Source: Pleionea mediterranea (GTDB lineage Bacteria; Pseudomonadota; Gammaproteobacteria; Enterobacterales; Kangiellaceae). From it: a DNA stretch of 64,000 nucleotides. Within the stretch, counting starts at the first letter, position 1; each line of letters starts with the position of its first letter. The translations under genes and the position numbers were made by a program. The notes beneath the pieces are model-generated. The model searched no databases. It saw only the letters and a program-made list of their open reading frames with translations, and was not told where the DNA came from. The DNA is taken from contig NZ_QGGU01000001.1 in the NCBI RefSeq assembly GCF_003148745.1, forward strand, positions 261,536-325,535, read 5' to 3'. This document shows positions 46,923-55,076 of the stretch, piece after piece.

Positions 46923-46938
46923 AGCAACTACTATGCCA
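46923..46938 (-). promoter_or_regulatory. Sigma-54 promoter of pilA
   Basis: On the minus strand TGGCATAGTAGTTGCT matches the RpoN consensus TGGCACG-N4-TTGCW, with GG and GC at exact spacing. It ends about 42 bases before the pilA start, giving a leader of about 30 bases. pilA of pseudomonads is controlled by RpoN and PilR, so the same control is likely here. Confidence 0.85.
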
Positions 46939-47061
46939 AGAGATGCTGGATTGGTTGTAAGTTACTAATTTAATGAGGCTTTGTAACATTATATAAATAT
47001 TATAATACGTTAGAAGTATTGCCTAATTACATTTATTGTCAATGTTTACTGACACTTTTTG

Positions 47062-47931
47062 TCAGATAGGCTGTAAACTCACCCGTAAACTCAAATCAAC
47101 CGCTCTAACATGTTTGGTCAGGGCGCCAACGGATATGTAGTCGACACCGGTATTGGCGATGGACTGGAGTCTTTCTAGGGTCACATCACCTGAAGCTTCA
47201 AGTTTTGCTGGGCTTACATGAGAAGCGTTAAGTTTTACAGCTTGCGACATTTGCTCAAAGTTAAAGTTGTCCAGCATGACCACATCGCTGCCCGCATCAA
47301 GTGCCTGGGACAGTTCTTCGAGCGTTTCAACTTCCACTTCCAGCTTGATTGAAGGATGGTTGGCGCGCGCTTTTTGTACGGCTTCTGCGATACCCCCGGC
47401 GGTGGCAATATGGTTTTCTTTGATTAAAAACGCATCAAACAAACCGATTCTATGGTTTTCGCCGCCGCCAACTTTAACCGCGTATTTTTGTGCCAATCTC
47501 AGTCCTGGTATGGTTTTACGGGTATCCAGCAGTTGGCAGTGGGTATCTTTAATCTGATTTACATATTCTGCGGTTATGGTTGCCGTGCCCGACAAGGTTT
47601 GCAGAAAGTTCATGGCGGTGCGTTCGCCAGTCAATATACTGCGGGCGTTGCCCTTTATGGTCAGCAGGCATTGATCGGGTTTGACTCGTTCGCCTTCTTT
47701 TATATGCCACTGAAGTTCTAATGTAGGATCAAGGCTATTAAACGTCTTTGATACCCAGGGGATACCACAGATCACAGCCTGTTCACGACTAATTAGTTTG
47801 GCGGATGCCTGAGTATGTTCGGGAATCAGTTCTGCAGTGATATCAATGCCATCAGGACCGTTTAAATCTTCCATTAAAGCGAGCTTGATAGATGCGTCGA
47901 TATGATTTTTAAGGTCTTGGCTAATGAGCAT
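47062..47931 (-). CDS. nadC: Quinolinate phosphoribosyltransferase
   Basis: This 289-residue decarboxylating enzyme converts quinolinate and PRPP to nicotinate mononucleotide in NAD synthesis. Family blocks are ERTAMNFLQTLSGTAT, LLDTRKTIPGLR, KYAVKVGGGENHRIGL, FLIKENHIA and VEVETLEELSQALDAGSDVVMLDNF. Length is normal. The stop codon is part of a small CTGACA/TGTCAG hairpin. In E. coli nadC neighbours ampD; here an RHS island and a DUF1631 gene, together over 9 kb, lie between the two. Confidence 0.96.
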   Translation of the reverse strand: MLISQDLKNHIDASIKLALMEDLNGPDGIDITAELIPEHTQASAKLISREQAVICGIPWVSKTFNSLDPTLELQWHIKEGERVKPDQCLLTIKGNARSILTGERTAMNFLQTLSGTATITAEYVNQIKDTHCQLLDTRKTIPGLRLAQKYAVKVGGGENHRIGLFDAFLIKENHIATAGGIAEAVQKARANHPSIKLEVEVETLEELSQALDAGSDVVMLDNFNFEQMSQAVKLNASHVSPAKLEASGDVTLERLQSIANTGVDYISVGALTKHVRAVDLSLRVSLQPI

Positions 47932-47972
47932 TTTTAGTTATCTGTACAGCTGATTCATGTGGTGGGGCGTTA

Positions 47973-48007
47973 TTTTAGGGCGATTTGACAGATTAATCCA
48001 ATATTTA
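47973..48007 (+). repeat. 35-nt flanking repeat, left copy
   Basis: The segment starts TTTTAGGGCGATTTG and ends ATCCAATATTTA. It matches 54646-54680 in 30 of 35 positions in the same orientation. The two copies enclose the RHS island. Confidence 0.7.
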
Positions 48008-48258
48008 CCATTTACTAAAGCTGTGTGTAAGAAAAGGGTTTAAATGCTTCAGTGAGGATCAAAATTTTCGGCGACAAAAAAAGTCACATAGGAAAAAGTA
48101 TGACTAGGTTAAGAGGTTCTTACTTGTAGGCACCGATGATTTTGTTTGTTATTTGAGCATCAACGATAAGCACAGTGTATAAGTCGGGAATAACAGCAGG
48201 CTAATTCAGTATCATATTAAACATTAGTCTCTTCAACCGACGATACGACTTTTGAGTG

Positions 48259-48402
48259 CGACGCTAATGGAAACAAGATTCGTAAGGGTGATATTGCTTT
48301 CGGTTACAACTTTGCTAACCGGTTAAGCTCAGTGACGAATGGTGAAATAACCGCGACATATTTTTTATAACGGTAAAGATGAGCATAGCGTAAAAGTTGT
48401 TA
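48259..48402 (+). pseudogene. Relic of a second RHS gene
   Basis: This 144-base piece matches 52862-53004 of the intact RHS gene with nine substitutions and one inserted base (in TTTTTT near 48361), so about 93 percent identity and a frameshift. It covers the region just behind the LamG-like insertion. The rest of 47932-48728 contains no other gene; a hairpin AACGGT-AAAG-ACCGTT (48450-48465) follows. Confidence 0.9.
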
Positions 48403-48622
48403 TTGGCATTTACTTTTTGTATTTTTCAGTAACGAGTAAAAGAAGAATAAACGGTAAAGACCGTTCGATAGTTATACAATCAGCTGCGTATAAATAGATG
48501 TAGCGCACAGAGAAACTTCTGAATTAAGTCATATATAACTTTAGTTAACTGAAGCGTGTTTAACTCAAAATAAAATATAATCGATGAAAGCGTGACGTGT
48601 TTTACGCATAACAAACTTGTAA

Positions 48623-48650
48623 TTGCGAATTAATATTTTTTATATATAAT
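48623..48650 (+). promoter_or_regulatory. Putative sigma-70 promoter of the RHS gene
   Basis: TTGCGA (48623-48628) and TATAAT (48645-48650) are separated by 16 bases. The leader would be about 70 bases. The very AT-rich context makes chance matches possible. Confidence 0.5.
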
Positions 48651-48728
48651 GCATTGGCTTTTTATTTTCAGCTTTCTGACTTGTGGACGCTTGGATGCCG
48701 CAGTTTAATTTAAAATTGGAACTTTTCT

Positions 48729-51700
48729 ATGAAATATTTATTTAACACTTTTCTTTTGTGTCTTGCTTCTATTGGTTTTTCAGAAGACTCGGTAGACTAT
48801 ATTGCACCAGAATTTGTTGAAAATTATGTAGTTAATTGTACTGGTAATCGAGAGTTTTTTGAGGGAGAGGTTTGTTCACAATCGTGGTCTGCTTTAGCAA
48901 GTGCTATTGTTGCTAGTAAGGGCCATACCTACACTAAAGTACATAAACATCCCACTTGGAATGCACAGTGTAATTACGATGCGTATACGCTTCCAACAGG
49001 TACTTTTGAATCTTGGAAAACAGGTAATACCTTAATAAAGGGGCATTTAAAAGTTAATTACGAATGTAATATGAATGCTCCGTATAATAAGCAATGGCCT
49101 GACTCTTTTAATGAGAGGTGGGAAAGCTGGTCATATCAAGAAGAGCGCACAGGTTATATCTGTACCAGTGAAGATTACTCTACTGAGGTTGATTCTGATG
49201 GTGATGGTGAAGTGGATCAATGTTGGCGTGAACCAAAATGTAATGAGGTATGGAGTGGTCAGTCACTGTTATTGAAAACTAAAAACGAGTATATTGAGAG
49301 GAGATCATCAAGCATCGATCGTGTACATTTTTACGGTTATCAGTCTTCTTACGAACTCGAAGATAAAGGTGTCTGTTATATCGATATTGATAGAAAAACA
49401 TGCCCTGAAGAAGTTACTGAAGGTAATCCTGTGGGATGCTTGAGTGGCGCCAAGTACCAGACAACTAAACTTTTTAATTCAAAGCACTTCAGTTTTAACA
49501 CTCGTTACGACTCGCGCAGTCAAATTAAGTTGAGAGCTGAAGACAGTGATGCACTGGATACAGGGGTTTTTGGTAAGTTACGTGGTGGTTTAGGCTTAGT
49601 TACTATTAAACGAGAGTCACAAGCTGATGGTGGTTTTGGCTATAGTATATACAAACATGGTTTTCGATATGATTACTTTTATAAGAGTGAGGAAAAAGGT
49701 TTTATTAATGCTAAAAAATCATCACTAAATAAAAGTGCAGATGGTTCGATAGTTTATACCGATATAAATAAAATAATTTGGAGGTTTAATGCTGATCTAG
49801 AACTTATAGAAAAACAGCTTAAATCTGGGCGAAAAATTAAATACAAACACAGTAATGATGAGCATGGCAATACAGTGCTTTCTGAAATTATTGCTAGCAA
49901 CGGAAGTAGTGTTTTACTTGAGTATAATGCACGTGGATATATCGACAAGCTAACGGATGTTGCAGGTAACGATTATCTTTTTTCTTATGATTCGCACGAT
50001 AATTTAATTGAGATTATATACCCGGATAGTACTCCGGAGATAATATCAGATAACCCTAGAAAAAAATATTTGTTTGAAGATACTCGTTTTCCAAATGCAC
50101 TCACAGGTATTATTGATGAGTCAGGGGTTCGCTATGCAAGCTGGTCTTACAATGTTAATGGACAAGCCATATCAAGTACTCATCCTAACAGCAACGAGCT
50201 AGTAGAATTTAACTTTGATGTGATTGGCGAAACATTGGTTAAAGAGTATCAATCTCAGAATAAGTATTATTATCGTAAATATTTTTATGAGCCTATTGCG
50301 GGTAGTAACCGTGTGGTTCGTGTCGATTGGCAAGATTGTGAAACGTGTACACCCTATGCAACTGAATCATTCATTTATAACGAAAAGGGTAATTTAATAG
50401 AAAAAACAACTAAAAGTGGCGCTGTTGAAACATACGTATACGATGTTGAAGACCGCTTAGTCGAAAGTACCTTACTAGCAGATAGCCCAGGGGAAATGAA
50501 AACCGTAACAGTCTGGAATGATAACCACAATAAACCAGCGCAGATTACACGAGGTACACTGGAAATATCATTCGAGTACGATGCTAATGGTAATATACTT
50601 ACCAAAACAGAAACCGACTTGTCTAGTTCAGTCTCACGTGTTACGAGCTATAGCTATAATGAAAAAGGAGATTTGTTATCAGTTGATGGGCCAAGAAACG
50701 ACATTAGTGATATTACCTTGTACACATACAATGACATAACAGGTAATCTGCAATCGATAACGAATCCATTAGGTCAAACAATTCAATTATCGGAATACAA
50801 TGATTATGGACGACCAATACTTATCACCGATAAGAATGGTATAAATACTGAGGTTGAATGGGATTTTAACGGTAATTTAACTAGTACATCAGTTAATGAT
50901 GCAAAGACAAAATATGAATATAATTCAGTTGGATTGTTAACTAAGAGCGTTACCCCTACGGGAGATTCGCTTACTTATAAATACGACAATGCTCGACGAT
51001 TGACTACTGTCACAGATAGCGAAGGTAACAGTATTCAATACACTTATGATCTAATGGGAAATCAATTATCCAGCGAAGTGTTGGATGCTAATAATAATAT
51101 TATAAAAACATTAAGTCAGTCATTTAACTCTATGGGTCAGTTGATCGAACTGACAGGTGCTAGTAATCAAGCTCAAACGTTTGATTACGATGTCAGTGGT
51201 AATATAAGTCAGCAAACGGATGGTGAAAACAATTCAACAACTTCGGTCTCCGACGTATTAGGCCGTCTCGAAGTGGTTACTGATGCTTTGAATGGCAAAA
51301 CTGAAATGGAATATAATAATCTAAGCCAGTTAACGTCATTAACGGATGCAGAAAAACGTACAACCACTTATAAGTACAATGCATTTGGTGAAGTAATTGA
51401 ACGAAACAGTCCTGATACAGGTATTGCCAAGTACACATACGATGCTTCAGGTAATTTAAAAACTAAAGCAGATGCTCGTGATGTTACAACCACTTACCAA
51501 TATGATGCACTCAATCGATTAACGAAAATAAGTTACAGTAATAGCGTCGAAACGATTGATTTTGTTTACGATGATACAAGCAATAATAACCCTAGTATTG
51601 GCTATTTAACACAAATCACCAACAATACTAGTACTATTAACTATCAATACAATATATTCGGACAAGTGTCACGAGAAACGCACACAATTAGTGGTAAGCA

Positions 51701-53861
51701 ATATGTTACTCAGTACCACTATGATACGAAAGGACGTGCAACAGGTATTACCTATCCGACTGGTATGTCATTAACATATGGTTATAACAGTCAGGGGCAA
51801 ATATCACAGGTGACCTCTAGTATTGATGGGAAAACAGCAGCATTAGCTAGTAATCTAGCTTACTTACCGTTTGGACCAATGAATGTTTTATCATTCGGAA
51901 ATGGTTTGTCATTGTTTAACACCTATGATCGAGACTATAGATTAATTGAGAGTCAAGTGACAGGGTTGCTAAAGCGAGAATATCAGTACAATGGTAATAA
52001 CAACATTACCTCAATAGAAAATCCATTAGAGCCAATTAGTCATCAGACTTTTGTCTATGATCCTGTCAGTCGTTTAAATAACGCGAATGGAGAGTACGGT
52101 TCTTTCGAATATGATTATGATTTAATTGGTAATCGATTATTAAAAAATTCAGACTCATACACATACAATAATAGTTCCCAACTTGTAGCAAAAACTGAGC
52201 CTTTAGTTAATGAGTTCGTAGAAATAGAGCCTTTATTTTTTGCCAAGTTTGATGAGCATAGTAGCGGTGTCGTTTATGATAGTGGCGTTAACGGCTTGCA
52301 AGGCATTGCATATCCAGGTGTTGAAGTTGGTGTGCAGGGTGATACTTCGATAGTAAGTGATCTTGCCTATAATTTTAATGGGCGTTCAAACAGTGTCGTT
52401 GAGTTCACTGATAAAAGCTCTTTAGAGTTACCAAAAGGAACATGGCGTGTACGTTTTAAAACGAGTGACGCTGGGTGGGGTAATCGTTACCTTGTGACAG
52501 CACGAGGTTCTTTAGGTTTAATGCTCTACTACAATAATATCAGTGTCTATAATGGCATCTCCAAAAAAAGAACTAATATTAAAGTTAATGATAATCAGTG
52601 GCATGAACTTGCTATTGTCTTTGATGCTGGTGTCGAAAATGGCTCAAAACTATTTCTTGACGGTGAATTAGTTTATACCTTTAGTATGAGTTCAAAAGTT
52701 CAAATGAGTAATTTTTACATAGGTGGCAGTACAACAATTAATCACTGGAATTACTCTGGTACAATAGATGATGTTGCTATTTATGATATAAAATTAACGG
52801 ATGAAGAGATTAAACTGCTTTATGAAAAAGCTAGTAAAACCAAAGAGACTCAATTCGAATACGACGCTAATGGAAACACGGTTCGTAAGGGGGATATTGC
52901 TTTCGGTTACAACTCTGCTAACCGATTAAGCTCGGTGACGAATGGTGAAATAACCGCGACATACTTTTATAACGGTAAAGGTGAGCGTAGCGTAAAAGTT
53001 GTTAATGGTGTTGAAACACACTTTATCTATAATAATAAAGGCCAGTTAATCGCTGAGGCAAATGGTGAAGGTGTTGTTCTCAAGGAATATATTTACTTGA
53101 ATCATCAACCTTACGCTCAAGTTATTGGTAATGATGTTTATTACTATCATAACTCGCATTTGGGTACGCCAGACATGATGACCGATGAAAATCAAAACAT
53201 TGTTTGGCAGGCCAGTTATACGCCATTTGGTAAAGCAACTATCGAAGTTGAAGTTATTGAAAACAATATTCGATTCCCAGGGCAGTATTACGATGAGGAA
53301 AGTGGTTTACATTACAACTACTTCCGTGATTATGACCCTGAAACTGGGCGATATATTGAGAGTGATCCGATTGGGTTGAAAGCTGGAGTTAATACTTATG
53401 GGTATGTAAGTGCGGATCCAATAAATGGTTTTGATTTTTGGGGACTTAAAAGAAAGTGTAAATCACAACCAATTGATAGTAGAGAGATAATTTTAGATGA
53501 CATTTATGCAGAGGAAAATTTAAACTCATACTATATACCATTACCAAAACCCTCAGGCGTAACACTTGACCCTAGGTTTGACTATAATAATGATCTTATG
53601 CCAAGGAGTACGCTAAGGCCACCAGGATTAAGTTTTAGACCCGCATTAGCAGTTGAGTGGTTTTTAGCAAAAGTTATCACGTGGAATAGTGTTTATTATC
53701 ATAAAAAAGCCCTATATGTACATGGAGATTTAGTTTGCAAAGAAATAAACGGGTGTGGTGATGAAGAGATAGACATTGAACCTTATTCTTGGCAAAGTAC
53801 CCCTTGGTTAGAAAAGATTAGTTCCGAACTTCGATGGATAATTGAGATTGTTGGTGTCTAA
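48729..53861 (+). CDS. Secreted RHS-repeat protein with LamG-like insertion and polymorphic C-terminus
   Basis: This 1710-residue RHS/YD-repeat protein has a Sec signal peptide (MKYLFNTFLLCLASIGFS) and a Cys-rich N-terminal region (residues 20-230) that I do not recognise; there is no PAAR motif. YD repeats run from about residue 380 to 1160 (for example YEYNSVGLLTKS, YKYDNARRLTTV). A LamG/concanavalin-like domain of about 200 residues (1167-1369, with FNGRSNSVVEF, WHELAIVFDAG, IDDVAIYD) is inserted before the last repeats. The RHS core ends with DPETGRYIESDPIGL and FDFWGL near 1572. The last 138 residues, KRKC to the end, form a tail of unknown fold, by analogy a toxin. A likely immunity gene starts two bases after the stop. 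The gene looks AT-rich compared with its neighbours. Confidence 0.88.
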   Translation: MKYLFNTFLLCLASIGFSEDSVDYIAPEFVENYVVNCTGNREFFEGEVCSQSWSALASAIVASKGHTYTKVHKHPTWNAQCNYDAYTLPTGTFESWKTGNTLIKGHLKVNYECNMNAPYNKQWPDSFNERWESWSYQEERTGYICTSEDYSTEVDSDGDGEVDQCWREPKCNEVWSGQSLLLKTKNEYIERRSSSIDRVHFYGYQSSYELEDKGVCYIDIDRKTCPEEVTEGNPVGCLSGAKYQTTKLFNSKHFSFNTRYDSRSQIKLRAEDSDALDTGVFGKLRGGLGLVTIKRESQADGGFGYSIYKHGFRYDYFYKSEEKGFINAKKSSLNKSADGSIVYTDINKIIWRFNADLELIEKQLKSGRKIKYKHSNDEHGNTVLSEIIASNGSSVLLEYNARGYIDKLTDVAGNDYLFSYDSHDNLIEIIYPDSTPEIISDNPRKKYLFEDTRFPNALTGIIDESGVRYASWSYNVNGQAISSTHPNSNELVEFNFDVIGETLVKEYQSQNKYYYRKYFYEPIAGSNRVVRVDWQDCETCTPYATESFIYNEKGNLIEKTTKSGAVETYVYDVEDRLVESTLLADSPGEMKTVTVWNDNHNKPAQITRGTLEISFEYDANGNILTKTETDLSSSVSRVTSYSYNEKGDLLSVDGPRNDISDITLYTYNDITGNLQSITNPLGQTIQLSEYNDYGRPILITDKNGINTEVEWDFNGNLTSTSVNDAKTKYEYNSVGLLTKSVTPTGDSLTYKYDNARRLTTVTDSEGNSIQYTYDLMGNQLSSEVLDANNNIIKTLSQSFNSMGQLIELTGASNQAQTFDYDVSGNISQQTDGENNSTTSVSDVLGRLEVVTDALNGKTEMEYNNLSQLTSLTDAEKRTTTYKYNAFGEVIERNSPDTGIAKYTYDASGNLKTKADARDVTTTYQYDALNRLTKISYSNSVETIDFVYDDTSNNNPSIGYLTQITNNTSTINYQYNIFGQVSRETHTISGKQYVTQYHYDTKGRATGITYPTGMSLTYGYNSQGQISQVTSSIDGKTAALASNLAYLPFGPMNVLSFGNGLSLFNTYDRDYRLIESQVTGLLKREYQYNGNNNITSIENPLEPISHQTFVYDPVSRLNNANGEYGSFEYDYDLIGNRLLKNSDSYTYNNSSQLVAKTEPLVNEFVEIEPLFFAKFDEHSSGVVYDSGVNGLQGIAYPGVEVGVQGDTSIVSDLAYNFNGRSNSVVEFTDKSSLELPKGTWRVRFKTSDAGWGNRYLVTARGSLGLMLYYNNISVYNGISKKRTNIKVNDNQWHELAIVFDAGVENGSKLFLDGELVYTFSMSSKVQMSNFYIGGSTTINHWNYSGTIDDVAIYDIKLTDEEIKLLYEKASKTKETQFEYDANGNTVRKGDIAFGYNSANRLSSVTNGEITATYFYNGKGERSVKVVNGVETHFIYNNKGQLIAEANGEGVVLKEYIYLNHQPYAQVIGNDVYYYHNSHLGTPDMMTDENQNIVWQASYTPFGKATIEVEVIENNIRFPGQYYDEESGLHYNYFRDYDPETGRYIESDPIGLKAGVNTYGYVSADPINGFDFWGLKRKCKSQPIDSREIILDDIYAEENLNSYYIPLPKPSGVTLDPRFDYNNDLMPRSTLRPPGLSFRPALAVEWFLAKVITWNSVYYHKKALYVHGDLVCKEINGCGDEEIDIEPYSWQSTPWLEKISSELRWIIEIVGV

Positions 53862-53863
53862 GT

Positions 53864-54418
53864 ATGCGAAAAATATACGTTCTATTTATACTGCCTTTTT
53901 GGTGTTTGGGTGCAGATTTTTCTACTTTGTATAAAAAGCATTATCGAGATGCTATTAGTGAACTGAGTAAGCTTAAAGTACGTAGTTCAAATAAGAAATT
54001 GGTGACTGAAATGTATAATGAATTTCTAAATCATCAAAACTCAAAAAACAACAACGATATTACTATAAACTTGATGTTGTTAAGTAAAGTTTCATATTCA
54101 TTAAAAACCTATGATTATGATGTGAATAAGAAGTTGATATCTGAGTACTTGTATACGCTGACTGAACATGATGAAGACCATATTAGAGCATATACAATCA
54201 CTAATATTGGTCACTTGTCGAGAAGTAAAGATTATTTATTTTTAAAAGATGGTTTGCTTAAAGAAAATAAAGATTTCAAGCATTATATTTGGGCTTTATA
54301 TTCTAATTGTAACTATAGAAACGATCTTGCAAGTGAAAAGATTGAAATTAAAGATAAAGAGCTTAGAAATTATTATAACTATAGGAAAAACGATCTAACA
54401 GATTTTTTTGAATGTTAA
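53864..54418 (+). CDS. Putative periplasmic immunity protein for the RHS tail
   Basis: This 184-residue protein begins with a signal peptide (MRKIYVLFILPFWCLG, cleavage near GADFS), so it is exported. The mature part is Lys/Asn/Tyr-rich and mainly helical, with a HEAT-like feel (DEDHIRAYTITNIGHLSR, KDYLFLKDGLL), but no family is recognised. It starts two bases after the RHS stop, the position of cognate immunity genes. Export suggests that it guards the periplasm, which would place the target of the RHS tail in the envelope. Function is inferred from position only. Its strong AT bias matches the RHS gene end. Confidence 0.6.
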   Translation: MRKIYVLFILPFWCLGADFSTLYKKHYRDAISELSKLKVRSSNKKLVTEMYNEFLNHQNSKNNNDITINLMLLSKVSYSLKTYDYDVNKKLISEYLYTLTEHDEDHIRAYTITNIGHLSRSKDYLFLKDGLLKENKDFKHYIWALYSNCNYRNDLASEKIEIKDKELRNYYNYRKNDLTDFFEC

Positions 54419-54443
54419 ATAAAATATCTAACAACTATATATT

Positions 54444-54651
54444 CAGCACTGTGCTTTAAGTAAAGATAAATCTCCAATATCCCGTGAGGTACTTTCGTAA
54501 TAAGTCCAATGAGAGTATCTCCCTAGACAGGCCGAAAAAGCTTTCGAGCGAGCGCCCGGCAAAATTCGATAGCAAAGCTCTAATCGGTGACTGGGAAAGA
54601 CATAGGAAAAGCGCGATGGGTACCAAAGGAATTGGTAGGGCAGTGTTTTAG
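54444..54651 (+). pseudogene. Remnant of an IS30-family transposase
   Basis: Two frames carry IS30 transposase pieces: ALSKDKSPISREV (54453-54491), like the HTH end StISREl, and after a frameshift and a large deletion RPKKLSSERPAKFDSKALIGDWE (54520-54590), like the RP...v..+..iGDWE block that contains the first catalytic Asp. The frame ends at a TAG at 54649-54651. No inverted repeats were found. It is a dead fragment at the right border of the RHS island. Confidence 0.6.
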
Positions 54652-54680
54652 GGCGTTTTGCGTGATTGATCCAATATTTA
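54646..54680 (+). repeat. 35-nt flanking repeat, right copy
   Basis: The segment starts TTTTAGGGCGTTTTG and ends ATCCAATATTTA. It matches the copy at 47973-48007 in 30 of 35 positions and overlaps the end of the IS30 remnant. The following 330 bases hold no gene that I can support. Confidence 0.7.
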
Positions 54681-55012
54681 GTGATGTGTGAAGAGCGAAT
54701 GTGTTTCCAATGCGACTCCAATGCAATCTTACTAACCACTAGAAGCGGAAATTATGGGACAAATTTTGTCAGTTTTAAGGAATATCTCACATTTTTTGTA
54801 CATTCCGTGGTTAGATCGTGAGACAGGTCACATCAATTCTTTATCGATTAGACTAGAGTTAACGGTAGTTTATTCTCGATGCGTTTACAGTCATCATTTT
54901 GGAGCGCCCTGTGTTACTAAACAGGGAATCGTTCAGAATTAGAGATGTGTGATGGCTGACTCAGGACTTTCTTAGTTTTACTCTCATGGATTTGGCCCAA
55001 ACGGCCCGTTAA

Positions 55013-55050
55013 TTCGGCTAATGGGTTAGTGACGCCGAAGAAACCCATTA
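55013..55050 (+). promoter_or_regulatory. Overlapping alternative stems in the DUF1631 leader
   Basis: TTCGGC (55013-55018) pairs with GCCGAA (55034-55039), and TAATGGGTT (55019-55027) pairs with AACCCATTA (55042-55050). The two stems interleave, so they exclude each other or form a tight pseudoknot. They end 26 bases before the start codon. Confidence 0.5.
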
Positions 55051-55076
55051 TAGCCATGTGAATAAGGTTTAAAGCA

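Noticed and set aside
54754-54942. 62-codon frame between the IS30 remnant and DUF1631 gene
   Set aside because: No ribosome-binding site, no domain and unusual composition; most likely chance in a spacer.
55013-55050. Classical H-type pseudoknot
   Set aside because: Loop 1 has no base and loop 3 only two bases, too short to span stems of 9 and 6 bp, so alternative folds are favoured.
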